From: Planctomycetota bacterium
GTDB lineage: Bacteria; Planctomycetota; JAPUJT01
Length of the DNA stretch: 38,539 nucleotides
Direction: 5' to 3'
Assembly: GCA_027296055.1 (NCBI GenBank)
Contig: JAPUJT010000125.1
Coordinates: 1 to 38,539, forward strand
A model generated the notes under the pieces. The model ran no database searches and was not told where the DNA came from. It worked only from the letters and a program-made list of their open reading frames with translations. A program made the translations under genes and the position numbers. This document shows positions 1 through 7,079 of the stretch, in pieces. The first letter of the stretch is position 1, and each line of letters begins with the position of its first letter.

Positions 1-90
1 GTGAGTGACTACGGACCGTACGCGAGCGCTACCGTGATGCGTAGACTCGCTTGGAGTGTGGAACTTGGATCGTGGGACGGGATTTGAAGC

Positions 91-217
91 CGGAGATGAG
101 AACGAAATACACGGCCCGCACGAGACTCACGCGGGCCGCGAGGAAGCCTTCAATAGCATGCATAGAGAGCTTCATCTTGTTTATCCCACATTTTGACGCG
201 ATCGGCGGGTTTTGGGG
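91..217. repeat. Direct repeat copy 1 (127 bp, partner at 501-627)
   Basis: This stretch recurs ungapped 410 bases downstream, with only scattered substitutions and a long identical core around caatagcatgcatagagag. On the minus strand each copy opens a short ORF (here 175 down to 29, 48 codons) beginning MKLSMHAIEGFLAARVSLV, which then diverges between copies. The peptide start is hydrophobic enough to resemble a signal or leader peptide, but neither copy has a clear Shine-Dalgarno sequence. The rest of 1-808 holds no gene I can support. The copies may be duplicated 5' ends of a lost gene or a non-coding duplication. Confidence 0.8.
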
Positions 218-500
218 TGCGATGGCCGACTGGATGCCTTCGAAACGACCCGTGGGAAAGCCCCTCGTCGATGAACGGGATACTCGGGGCGCACTTTGAG
301 CGCGCAGCTTCCGGCGCCCTGGGAGAAGTCCGGAGACCCCGGGCGACAAATGCCTACTCTCACACTGGCACGAATTCCCTCCCCTTCAAAGTGACCACGT
401 TGGCGGGGCAGATGGGATTCACAACCTCACCGGCAAATGTCCCTCGGGTAATGCCACCCCGCCAGGAGTGAGACGTGGATCCGAACGGGCGGTGTGAGAG

Positions 501-627
501 CGGAGACGAGATCGAAAGACACGGCCCACACGAGGCTCACGCGGGCTGCGAGGAAGCCTTCAATAGCATGCATAGAGAGCTTCATCATCTTTATCACAGA
601 TTTCGACGCGATCGGCGGGTTTTTGGG
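501..627. repeat. Direct repeat copy 2 (partner at 91-217)
   Basis: Second copy of the 127-bp repeat, lying downstream of the FG-GAP lipoprotein gene that ends at 809. The minus-strand ORF here runs from 588 to 427 (53 aa) and starts with two Met codons, then shares about 20 residues with the first copy before diverging. Most substitutions between the copies fall at the edges. I see no terminal inverted repeats or transposase, so I do not call it an insertion sequence. Confidence 0.8.
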
Positions 628-808
628 CTTCGAAGCGCGAAGATTCTTTCGGAAGGCCGCTGGATCATGCCGGCGACGGGGTTGGATCTACGGATGCGAG
701 GTCGTCCAGGCGCGTCGTCCGCCTGCCATGGGCGAGATGGACCGAGGGCGGCCGGAACCTCGTCCGACCGCCCTGGACTTGTGTGCACGCTGGGTTGGCC
801 CGGGGGGA

Positions 809-2206
809 TCAGTTCCCCAAGAGCACCGAGACCGTGTCGTCCACGCGGTTCGCCGTGACGAGATCGAGCCTCCCGTCCCGATTCAGATCGCCGACGGCGA
901 GCGCGATGGCCCCCCCGCCTACCGTGAAAGTCTCAGGGATGCCGAAGGACCCCGTTCCCGTGCCCAGAAGGACGGAGACCTGGCCGCCGGTGAAGAAATT
1001 GATGACCGCGAGGTCACTGACGCCGTCCCGGTCGAAGTCCGCCACTCTCACCGAGTAGGGACTCGTGCCGGCTGCAATGGCCGTCGCTACACCGAACGCC
1101 CCCGTCCCCGTGCCCAAGAGTATGGAGACATCGTCGGAGAGTGCGTTGTTGACGACAAGGTCGAGGATCCCGTCTCGGTCGAAGTCTCCCACAGCGACTC
1201 TCTGTGACTTCATCCCCGTCGGGTAGCTCGTGGCGGCCCCGAAGGCTCCGGCACCCGTCCCCAGCAAAACCGAGACGTCGTCCGAGATCGAATTGGCGAC
1301 CGCGAGATCAAGGATTCCGTCCCGATCCAGGTCCGCGGCCGCGATCCCGACGGGCTGGTTCCCAGCGTTGTAGACAACTGCGGGGGCGAAGGAACCCGTC
1401 CCGGTCCCCATGAGAACGGAGACTCCGCTGAACCGGCAGGCGATGGCTAGGTCGAGAACCCCGTCTCGGTCGAAGTCCTCGATGGCGATCTCACGGGGAT
1501 CCGTTGTTCCGACGGGGAAGCTGGTCTCGGGACCGACCGCGCCCGTGCCCGCCCCAAGAAGGATCGAAACGTCGTTGCTGTTCAAATTCGTGGCCACCAC
1601 ATCCGGGATACCGTCCCGATCGAAATCTGCCACGGCGACATTCTCGGGGGCATTGCCCACGGTGAAGTTCATTGGCATACCGAAAGACCCGTCTCCCGCC
1701 CCCAGCAGGATGGAGATGTCATTGGAGATGACGCTGGCGACGACGAGGTCAGGAATTCCGTCCCGATCAAAGTCGGCGATCGCCACATCCGATGTCTGGA
1801 GGCCTCCCGAGGGGAAGTCCGTGGCGGCCCCAAACAGCGGCGGCGTGTACGTCACGTCGATCGAGTCCGTGCCGACGTTGCCGGCAATGTCCGAGGCTGT
1901 GACCGTGACAACGTTGCTGCCCGGTACCAAGGGGACCGTGGTGGACCACGTATCAGTTCCCGAGGCCAATCCCGACTCACCCGTGGCGCCATTCGACCAT
2001 TCGACGTTTGCGACGGTCCGGTTGTCCGACGCCGTTCCGCCGAGAGTGAGCGGCGTCAAGTCGGTCGCATACGTCGCCGCCGTCGTCGGTGTCTCGATCG
2101 TGACCGTCGGAGCGGTCCCGTCCCGGGGTTTGCTGTCGTGGTCCTTACCGCAGGCTGACAGGACAATGACCAGAGTAGCCAGGGCTGCCTTCACAAGATC
2201 TTTCAC
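809..2206 (-). CDS. FG-GAP/VCBS-repeat lipoprotein (465 aa)
   Basis: Predicted surface or periplasmic lipoprotein of unknown ligand. The start is the GTG at 2206, chosen because GGGAGG lies six bases upstream and it gives a clean Lsp signal peptide ending in the lipobox LSAC; longer in-frame extensions lack a signal peptide. A short spacer is followed by one bacterial Ig-like domain (about residues 30-120). Then come seven FG-GAP repeats with the calcium-binding pattern FDRDGxxDLxxxN...VSxLLGxGxGxF, which should close a seven-bladed beta-propeller. The last repeat ends at the C-terminus with no anchor, so membrane attachment is by the lipid. Its leader shares a short element with the leader of the next FG-GAP gene. 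Family assignment is firm; the ligand cannot be read from sequence. Confidence 0.9.
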   Translation of the reverse strand: MKDLVKAALATLVIVLSACGKDHDSKPRDGTAPTVTIETPTTAATYATDLTPLTLGGTASDNRTVANVEWSNGATGESGLASGTDTWSTTVPLVPGSNVVTVTASDIAGNVGTDSIDVTYTPPLFGAATDFPSGGLQTSDVAIADFDRDGIPDLVVASVISNDISILLGAGDGSFGMPMNFTVGNAPENVAVADFDRDGIPDVVATNLNSNDVSILLGAGTGAVGPETSFPVGTTDPREIAIEDFDRDGVLDLAIACRFSGVSVLMGTGTGSFAPAVVYNAGNQPVGIAAADLDRDGILDLAVANSISDDVSVLLGTGAGAFGAATSYPTGMKSQRVAVGDFDRDGILDLVVNNALSDDVSILLGTGTGAFGVATAIAAGTSPYSVRVADFDRDGVSDLAVINFFTGGQVSVLLGTGTGSFGIPETFTVGGGAIALAVGDLNRDGRLDLVTANRVDDTVSVLLGN

Positions 2207-2281
2207 TTTGCACCTCCCGCGACGGTTTGTCGCACTTGAAGTGATGAACGGTCTCCTCTCGCGGAATCGCCAATAAGAAAA

Positions 2282-2297
2282 GGAGCGCCAACGCACG
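2282..2297 (-). promoter_or_regulatory. Leader element shared with the 4263 gene
   Basis: On the minus strand the leader carries GCGTTGGCGCTCC followed by TTTT. This nearly matches the 3' half of the terminator hairpin in front of the neighbouring FG-GAP gene. It sits about 75 bases upstream of the GTG start. The pairing 5' arm is not clean here, so it may be a decayed or diverged version of that terminator. Confidence 0.35.
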
Positions 2298-2397
2298 TAA
2301 TGTTCGCTGACAACGCTTCTTGGAGAGGCTCGGACCAGTTGCGAACGCGGAGACAGGCCCTTGGGGGATAATTTGCGGACGATCCACGTGCGAGTTC

Positions 2398-4263
2398 CTA
2401 CGGGCCACATGGCGAGAAGACGTAGGCCTTCCCGGCGCGGGTATTGCTCGCATCGAACCATCGGGCGCCGACGATGATCTCGGCGAAACCGTCGTTGTTC
2501 ATGTCGCCTGCCGAGGCAACGGACCAGCTGAATCGGTCGCCTGCCTGATCGTCGCCCGAGGAAGTCCATGCGGGGGTCAGAGAAGGTCCTGCGGCACCCC
2601 CAAGATAGACATAGGTCTTCCTCATCTCCGATCCCACGATGACGTCGGCGAACCCGTCGTTGTTCACGTCGCCTGCGGAGGCGACGGCTACGCCAAATAG
2701 GGCAAACGCACGGTCGTCACCCGAGGAGGTCCACGCGGGGCTCACGGTGAGCCCGACAGGTCCCCCGAGGTAAACATACGCCTTCCCGGCATTGACCTCG
2801 GTCGTGTCGAAGTCGTGAGCCCCGACGATGACATCGGAGAAGCCGTCATTGTTCACGTCGCCTGCCGAAGCGACGGAAAGACCGAAACGCGCTGAGGTTT
2901 GATCGTCTCCGGAGGAGGTCCATGCCGCGTTCGAAGCGAGGCCGGCTGACCCTCCCAGGTACAGGTAAGCCTTCCCCGCGTTCGCGGTCGTCGTGTTGAA
3001 GCCGTAAGCGCCAACGATGACGTCGGCAAAGCCGTCATTGTTCACGTCACCCGCCGACGCGACGGACCGGCCGAAGTTGGCGTCCTGCTGGTCGTCACCG
3101 GAACTCTCCCACGCGAGGCTGAGCCCACTCGGCCCGCCTAGGTAGACGTAGGCCTTGCCGGCACCCAGATTCGGTGTGTCGAACGCGGAGGCCCCGACGA
3201 TGACATCGGCGAAACCGTCGTTGTTGACGTCGCCTGCGGAGGCAACGGATTCACCGAATCCGGCACCGACCTGATCGTCGCCCACCGACTCCCATGCGGG
3301 TGTGACGGATAGCACAGAAGGTCCCCCGAAGTAGAGATAGGCCTTTCCCGCATTGCCGTTCGTCGTGTCAAAATGAGGGGCCCCGATGATGACGTCGGCA
3401 AAACCGTCGTTGTTCACATCCCCTGCTGAAGCGACGGACTCACCGAACCGTGCCGATGCCTGATCGTCCCCGGACGAGGCCCATGCTGGGTTCGCGGACA
3501 GCCAGCCCACCCCTCCGAGGTAGACGTAAGCCTTTCCCGCAAAACCGTCGTATCCGGGCGCTCCGACGATGGCGTCGGAGAAGCCGTCATTGTTCACGTC
3601 TCCTGCGGAGGCGACGGAGAAGCCGAACCAAACGTGGGTCTGGTTGTCGTCACCAGAGCTTGTCCATGCCACGTCGCCGCAACCGATCATCCCCGCAGCT
3701 ACCGTGACGTCAGCGGGTTTCCCAGCAGTTGTGGCGATGACATCGACTTCGGAAAGGACCGCCGAACAGAAGGAATCCCCAGGCAAGGCACCGGGTGCCA
3801 GATCAACGAGCAGTATCCAGTTGGCCGGCGACATGGCCGGGATGGTCTCGGCCAAGGTTGAGAAAGTTACCGTGCCATCGTTACCTGAGTAGACCCGAGG
3901 AACTCCGAGAAGCGTATCCCCTGCATCCAGAGCACCGTCGCCGTTCACATCCCGGTAGAGACGGGCCTGAGCTATCCCTGTAGAATCGTCTCCACACCCC
4001 GATGCGTGGAACCGGATACTCGAAACGTCCACATCACCCCCGTCCGCTTCCAGAGCGATCTGCAGGACGACCACGTCTGTGTCTCCTGGGGACGCCACGA
4101 AGGAAGCTGGACTGTTGACACCCAGCTGGACGGTGAGATGAGAAGCCCTTCCGGCGCCTCCGCCGCTTCCACCTCCACATCCGATGATTGCCAGGGCTGC
4201 GATGACGACGAGATTCCAGGTCTCCGTCGCCAAGACATCTCGATCCGTTACGTCAGACCTCAT
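2398..4263 (-). CDS. Integrin-type FG-GAP beta-propeller lipoprotein (621 aa)
   Basis: Predicted outer-surface or periplasmic lipoprotein. The ATG at 4263 is preceded by GAGGAG seven bases upstream. The N-terminus is hydrophobic and ends in a lipobox AIIGC followed by a Gly/Ser linker. Residues about 50-180 form a beta-rich domain with a dockerin-like calcium loop (RDVNGDGALDAGD). Seven near-identical FG-GAP blades follow, each with GDVNNDGFxDVIVGAxxFD, GKAYVYLGG and SSGDDQxxxxFGxSVASA, as in integrin alpha propellers. The last blade reaches the C-terminus. Blades are so alike that recent internal duplication is likely. The gene is alone in its transcription unit, diverging from the XRE gene, with a possible attenuator in its leader. 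Ligand unknown. Confidence 0.9.
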   Translation of the reverse strand: MRSDVTDRDVLATETWNLVVIAALAIIGCGGGSGGGAGRASHLTVQLGVNSPASFVASPGDTDVVVLQIALEADGGDVDVSSIRFHASGCGDDSTGIAQARLYRDVNGDGALDAGDTLLGVPRVYSGNDGTVTFSTLAETIPAMSPANWILLVDLAPGALPGDSFCSAVLSEVDVIATTAGKPADVTVAAGMIGCGDVAWTSSGDDNQTHVWFGFSVASAGDVNNDGFSDAIVGAPGYDGFAGKAYVYLGGVGWLSANPAWASSGDDQASARFGESVASAGDVNNDGFADVIIGAPHFDTTNGNAGKAYLYFGGPSVLSVTPAWESVGDDQVGAGFGESVASAGDVNNDGFADVIVGASAFDTPNLGAGKAYVYLGGPSGLSLAWESSGDDQQDANFGRSVASAGDVNNDGFADVIVGAYGFNTTTANAGKAYLYLGGSAGLASNAAWTSSGDDQTSARFGLSVASAGDVNNDGFSDVIVGAHDFDTTEVNAGKAYVYLGGPVGLTVSPAWTSSGDDRAFALFGVAVASAGDVNNDGFADVIVGSEMRKTYVYLGGAAGPSLTPAWTSSGDDQAGDRFSWSVASAGDMNNDGFAEIIVGARWFDASNTRAGKAYVFSPCGP

Positions 4264-4292
4264 GGGAAATCTCCTCAGTCTCGAAGTGCCTG

Positions 4293-4392
4293 AAAAAAAA
4301 GGAGCGCCAAACGCATGACGCTCCCTACCGGCACCCCTGTGAGAGGGCAAGCGGGGGTTGCACACGCGGATGACGCTCCAAAGAGGAGCGCC
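4293..4392 (-). promoter_or_regulatory. Candidate transcription attenuator/riboswitch-like leader
   Basis: Reading the minus strand, four complementary segments occur in order: X (GGCGCTCC, 4392-4385), Y (GGAGCGTC, 4379-4372), Y' (GGAGCGTCAT, 4324-4315) and X' (GGCGCTCC, 4308-4301). X' is followed by eight T residues. X can pair with Y (loop TCTTT) while Y' pairs with X' to form an intrinsic terminator. Alternatively X can pair with Y', or Y with X', which would break the terminator. A further GCA/CCCC hairpin lies between. Upstream (4400-4500) are two tight hairpins, GAAGCC-ATTC-GGCTTC and GGGGAT-TACC-ATCCCC. Since the T-run is only about 30 bases before the start codon, this looks like a regulated leader and not a gene end. 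I recognise no known riboswitch class. Confidence 0.5.
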
Positions 4393-4623
4393 ACCCGGCG
4401 TCCAGACCGCCCCGCTCATTCCGGGGATGGTAATCCCCGCTCACAGTTTGCCGATAGAGGCGCAGAAGCCGAATGGCTTCAGTTCAGTTGTTCAGATCCG
4501 TGAGGTTACGTCATGGACCTCCTTGCAGAGTGGCTGATTCTCGCCTGCCTGCAAAAGGTGCTATCGGAGTCGTTGCGGAGTCCCGTTAGGATACCATGCC
4601 AATCCGACCCCCCTCAAGAGCCG

Positions 4624-4647
4624 TGTTGGGATCTGTGTTGGGATCTG
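4624..4647. repeat. 12-bp tandem direct repeat
   Basis: The unit TGTTGGGATCTG occurs twice in tandem, upstream of the XRE-like gene. It may be an operator for that regulator or debris of a recombinase gene end. There is no further evidence. Confidence 0.4.
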
Positions 4648-4765
4648 TAGGGGTCTCATGAAGTCCCATCTGTTCCGCTTGCGGTTACAATGGGAAGCCG
4701 TCTTTCCAACCCGATCGCTTACGAACACCGATCCCGAGCCAGGCCCACACAACGAGGGTGCACCC

Positions 4766-5281
4766 ATGCCAAACATTGCCGCCGTGCTCCGAGAAGAGAT
4801 CATCCGCCTCGCCCGCAAGGAGATCCGGGCCACCGTGCGACCCTTGAAGAAACGTGTCATCGAGCTCACTCGGACGAACGCCTCCCTGAAGAAGATAGTC
4901 CCGGCTCTGGAGAAGGCCGTGGCCGAGCTCGAGAAGGAAGTCGAGGCCCGAAGGCTCCATGGTGTCCGGGCGGGATCGAAGGAGCTCGAAGGCGTCCGCA
5001 TCGGTCCCCGATCCATCCAAGCCCAGCGCAAGCGCCTGAAACTAACTCGGGCCGAGTTCGCGCAACTGGCGGGGGTGAGCGAGAACACCATCTACCTCTG
5101 GGAGACTGGGCAGGTCTCGCCGAAGGAGAAGCGCCGGGCCGTGCTCGTCGGGCTACGCAAACTCGGGGCGAAGGATGCGCGGAGACTCCTGGAGGTAGCC
5201 TCGGAGGCTAAGCCCGCCAAGAAAGGCCGATCGATCCGGAAGGGCCCGAAACGCTCGCGCAAGAAGTCCAAGAAGAAGTAG
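4766..5281 (+). CDS. XRE-family regulator with coiled coil and lysine tail (171 aa)
   Basis: Cytoplasmic DNA-binding protein. The start is the ATG at 4766 (MPNIAAVLREEI) with GAGGG upstream; a longer in-frame extension exists but lacks regulator-like sequence. The N-terminus is a basic helix (LARKEIRATVRPLKKR) leading into a coiled coil at about residues 24-62 (ELTRTNASLKK, ALEKAVAELEKEVEAR). An XRE/Cro-type helix-turn-helix follows at about 82-125 (LTRAEFAQLAGVSENTIYLW, then E-x-G-x-x-SP). The tail (147-171) is almost entirely Lys, Arg and Ser/Pro, resembling histone-H1-like or AT-hook-like non-specific DNA binders. This suggests a nucleoid-associated or phage-type regulator. It diverges from the FG-GAP gene at 4263; regulation of that gene is possible but unproven. 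Confidence 0.8.
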   Translation: MPNIAAVLREEIIRLARKEIRATVRPLKKRVIELTRTNASLKKIVPALEKAVAELEKEVEARRLHGVRAGSKELEGVRIGPRSIQAQRKRLKLTRAEFAQLAGVSENTIYLWETGQVSPKEKRRAVLVGLRKLGAKDARRLLEVASEAKPAKKGRSIRKGPKRSRKKSKKK

Positions 5282-5879
5282 CTGCTCGGATTCGACCGGA
5301 ATCCGACACTGGCATCCCAATAGCTATAAGTCAGTCCATCCAATTGCTCAGTGCCCGGGAACGGCGCTATCCCCCCCGGAGTACCAATCCGGTGCGTAGA
5401 AGTAGGAAGCCCAAGGCGTGCAGCCACTTGCGAGGAGACTTCACCGCCAGGAGGCCCAAGAGGAGGCCCACCGGGGGTCGCGCAGGTTCGCGCACGGGCG
5501 GCTCCAGGGACGTTCGACCCCCAATCGAGCATTCCCCGGGATGGGTCTCCCACCTGGCTGGAGGAGTCACCGAGGCGGTCTTCCCGTCCGGCGTATGGTC
5601 TATATGTCTATATATAAGGTTGCCAAGGCCCAGAGAGTCCGAATCCTCCCGCGAGGGTCGTGGGTTTGCAGCGGGGGCCCCATATGGGTGGGGACCAGGG
5701 GATGGCCGAAGACGATGTCCTTTTTGTCCTAGGCTACGAGGACAGAACTTACGTAACACCTGAACCAATAGTATTTTATCCCGTGTCCTCCTCGTTTCCT
5801 AGGACATCGCTAAATCGCGGGAGTAGGTACTTGTTGAAATCTCGAACCGGACGGGGATATCCCCTCGGGGAGACAAGCC
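5282..5879. other. Non-coding stretch with inverted repeats
   Basis: No convincing gene here; open frames on both strands have arginine- and proline-rich shadow composition. An imperfect inverted repeat spans 5728-5803 (TCCTAGG..ACGAGG paired with CCTCGT..CCTAGGA), enclosing an AT-richer loop that contains the palindrome TTACGTAA. An AT-rich patch (TATATGTCTATATATAA) occurs near 5600. The left copy of a 25-bp inverted repeat follows at 5817. Confidence 0.5.
5817..5841 (+). repeat. 25-bp inverted repeat, left copy (partner 8521-8545)
   Basis: The 25 bases here, starting GCGGGAGTAGGTACTTG, recur as an exact reverse complement at 8521-8545. Both copies point inward. They enclose the minigene pair, the UGC Leu-type tRNA, the 180-aa gene, the transposase and the 70-aa gene (about 2.7 kb). 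Next to both copies is the hexamer TAAATC, in different placement. Confidence 0.8.
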
Positions 5880-5890
5880 CTAGGGCTTGT
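5873..5890. other. 18-bp perfect palindrome over the 43-aa gene stop
   Basis: ACAAGCCC-TAGGGCTTGT reads identically on both strands and spans the stop codon of the small membrane-protein gene. A second palindrome, GGGGATATCCCC, lies at 5853-5864. Together they may end the minigene transcript, although no T-run follows on the minus strand. Confidence 0.4.
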
Positions 5891-6011
5891 GGATGAGCCT
5901 CTTGTGAAGGCGACCTAGCAAGGAGAACAGAATGACTATCGTGATAAGGAGGACCAATATGAGGCCCACCTGGATCGGGGTCCATAGCGGAAACTCTAAC
6001 ATGACGTTCAT
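5880..6011 (-). CDS. Single-pass membrane miniprotein (43 aa)
   Basis: The ATG at 6011 starts directly after the stop codon of the 48-aa gene, so the two are almost certainly co-transcribed and translationally coupled; AAGGA sits near the end of the upstream gene. The product starts MNVMLEFPLW and has one strongly hydrophobic helix (about residues 13-32, VGLILVLLITIVILFSLLG) followed by a positive tail (RLHKRLIHKP). The charge pattern predicts N-out, C-in topology. Small size plus a partner soluble protein resembles membrane-regulatory miniproteins or type-I-toxin-like peptides, but I recognise no family. The third-base composition looks like the neighbouring coding DNA. Function unknown. Confidence 0.6.
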   Translation of the reverse strand: MNVMLEFPLWTPIQVGLILVLLITIVILFSLLGRLHKRLIHKP

Positions 6012-6158
6012 CTAGTCGTCCTTCGGCCTCTGGTCCTTCTCGGCAGGCTCCTTCTTCGGGGTGTTCAGGAGCCTCTTGAGGGCTTCCCCCGGGTCCTCTT
6101 CGATCACGAGCCGATCCGGCTCAGGACCCGGCTTCGTTCCCTTCTTCTTGTCCTTCAT
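6012..6158 (-). CDS. Charged 48-aa protein, first gene of a minigene pair
   Basis: The ATG at 6158 has an excellent ribosome-binding site (GGAGGG, six bases upstream). The protein is highly charged: a Lys-rich start (MKDKKKGTKPGPEPDRL), an acidic centre (VIEEDPGEALKRLL) able to form an amphipathic helix, and a Lys/Glu/Asp-rich end. The pattern K-P-G-P-x-P-x-R-L-x-I-E-x-D resembles small uncharacterised proteins I recall from other bacteria, a loose impression only. The stop codon touches the start of the 43-aa membrane gene. It may be an adaptor or antitoxin-like partner for that peptide; this is inference from gene order and charge alone. Confidence 0.65.
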   Translation of the reverse strand: MKDKKKGTKPGPEPDRLVIEEDPGEALKRLLNTPKKEPAEKDQRPKDD

Positions 6159-6232
6159 GGCACCCTCCATGCCTCCATGCTACCATATGGGCCTCCCTGG
6201 TGGGAGCCGGGTTCGGGTCTGGTAAGGGGTGA

Positions 6233-6316
6233 TCCCCCCGCCGAGGATCGAACTCGGATGGCTGTGAAGCCGCCCGTCTGCAAGGCGGGCGTGTCTGCCG
6301 ATTCCACCACGGGGGG
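6233..6316 (-). tRNA. Leu-type (class II) tRNA with UGC anticodon
   Basis: Folds as a complete class II tRNA. Acceptor is CCCCCCG/CGGGGGG with A73; the D-arm TGGTGGAATCGGCAGACAC is typical of bacterial tRNA-Leu. Anticodon stem is C27-G43 to G30-C40 with a C31.A39 mismatch. The loop CTTGCAG places TGC at 34-36. The variable arm is GGCT-TCAC-AGCC and the T-arm CCGAG-TTCGATC-CTCGG. No CCA is encoded. The body carries Leu identity features (A73, long variable arm, D-loop) and lacks the G3:U70 pair that specifies alanine. The anticodon would read Ala GCN codons. It may be a decayed tRNA-Leu or a mistranslating tRNA. A 10-bp hairpin lies just upstream (6330-6368). Confidence 0.7.
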
Positions 6317-6329
6317 ATCGTGCTGAGGT

Positions 6330-6368
6330 GGGCCGCACCCTCTTCCTGCAAGGGGTTAGGTGCGGCCC
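6330..6368. other. 10-bp hairpin upstream of the tRNA
   Basis: GGGCCGCACC and its exact complement GGTGCGGCCC are separated by 19 bases. The position 13 bases before the tRNA 5' end suggests either a terminator of readthrough or a processing/recombination structure. No T-run follows on either strand. Confidence 0.45.
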
Positions 6369-6440
6369 CTTCTGTTCCTGGGCTGCCCAGTCAGCCCGCT
6401 ACCCTCCTGGTCATTACTGGATCCTCCTTAACCGTTTGGG

Positions 6441-6530
6441 TATAATGGGTTCACCCTAGCCGCTCACAGCGGCGCATCGTGCGCTCCACGAGGGGTACTG
6501 GCCGACGGGGTGCATCCCGTCGGCCTCCTC
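6441..6530 (+). other. Possible small transcript or terminator hairpin
   Basis: A perfect TATAAT at 6441-6446 is followed by a CCGC-TCACA-GCGG hairpin. A strong 10-bp stem (GGCCGACGGG, GTGCAT loop, CCCGTCGGCC) lies at 6500-6525. Read on the plus strand this could be a short RNA of about 80 bases. The strong stem also sits just past the end of the minus-strand gene at 6537 and may simply terminate it. No good -35 box was found, so the small-RNA reading is weak. Confidence 0.25.
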
Positions 6531-6536
6531 ATTTCA

Positions 6537-7079
6537 TCACTCGCAGAGGCTATCGAAGACTTTCCGTCCTCGAAGAAGACCCGCGTTCGTAGCTGAGTAC
6601 GTCTTCCCTTTCTTCACCCCCCCGCTGCGAATCAGGGTGCGATTCGCCCCAGCGAGGCGGTCCATTCGCTCAAACACCAACCCGGACTTCTCAACCCCCT
6701 CCTTCAGCGCGAGGGTCTTGATGTTCGACTCCTCCAGCAGAGTCCGATATCCGAATAGAAGAGCCAGGACACCATCGAGCATGGCGTCCTCTCCGTCCGT
6801 CTGAACAAGAAGCGAGAGCCGCCCATTGTCATCGTCGTAGATTCGCTTGAGATCGGCGTCGGAAGGCCGAGTCACCGGTCCGCGCTTCGGGGGATTGTCG
6901 CCCTCTCCCTCGCGCTGCTGCTTTCCGGCGTTCTCGTGGCTTGGTGCTAGGGCCGCCTGCCCAACCACACGTACAGCATCGAGGAACTTCTGGTAGTCCT
7001 CGCGCACGTCCTTCTTCGTGCCCTCGGCCTCGAACTCGGCAGCCCCGATCGACGTCTTGATCCGGTAGTTCTCACCCAT
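6537..7079 (-). CDS. Uncharacterised protein, probable winged-helix C-terminus (180 aa)
   Basis: The start is the ATG at 7079 (MGENYRIKTSIGAAEFEAEG), with GAAGGAG ten bases upstream; a longer frame begins without signal. The N-terminal 40 residues look like a small beta-strand domain (YRIKTSIGAAEFEAEG, then an amphipathic helix). A polar linker rich in Gly, Glu and Lys follows (about 55-85). The C-terminal half (about 95-180) is helical and ends in a winged-helix-like pattern: LLFGYRTLLEESNI, LKEGVEKSGL, RMDRLAGANRTLIR, then G-x-x-KGKTYSATNAG. This suggests DNA binding, but no named family is recognised. It diverges from the transposase gene across a 149-bp AT-rich gap. Confidence 0.7.
   Translation of the reverse strand: MGENYRIKTSIGAAEFEAEGTKKDVREDYQKFLDAVRVVGQAALAPSHENAGKQQREGEGDNPPKRGPVTRPSDADLKRIYDDDNGRLSLLVQTDGEDAMLDGVLALLFGYRTLLEESNIKTLALKEGVEKSGLVFERMDRLAGANRTLIRSGGVKKGKTYSATNAGLLRGRKVFDSLCE

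Noticed and set aside
4293..4500. Cyclic-di-GMP-I (GEMM) riboswitch in the leader of the 4263 gene
   Set aside because: GGCAAAC and GGGGATTACC motifs caught the eye, but the order and the ACGCAAAGCC segment of the class are missing.
5367..5768. A 133-codon minus-strand frame beside the XRE gene
   Set aside because: Pro/Arg/Gly-rich composition typical of non-coding high-GC DNA, with no ribosome site or domain.
5728..5803. Integron attC-like site
   Set aside because: The imperfect inverted repeat lacks the RYYYAAC/GTTRRRY core pairs and no integron integrase is present.
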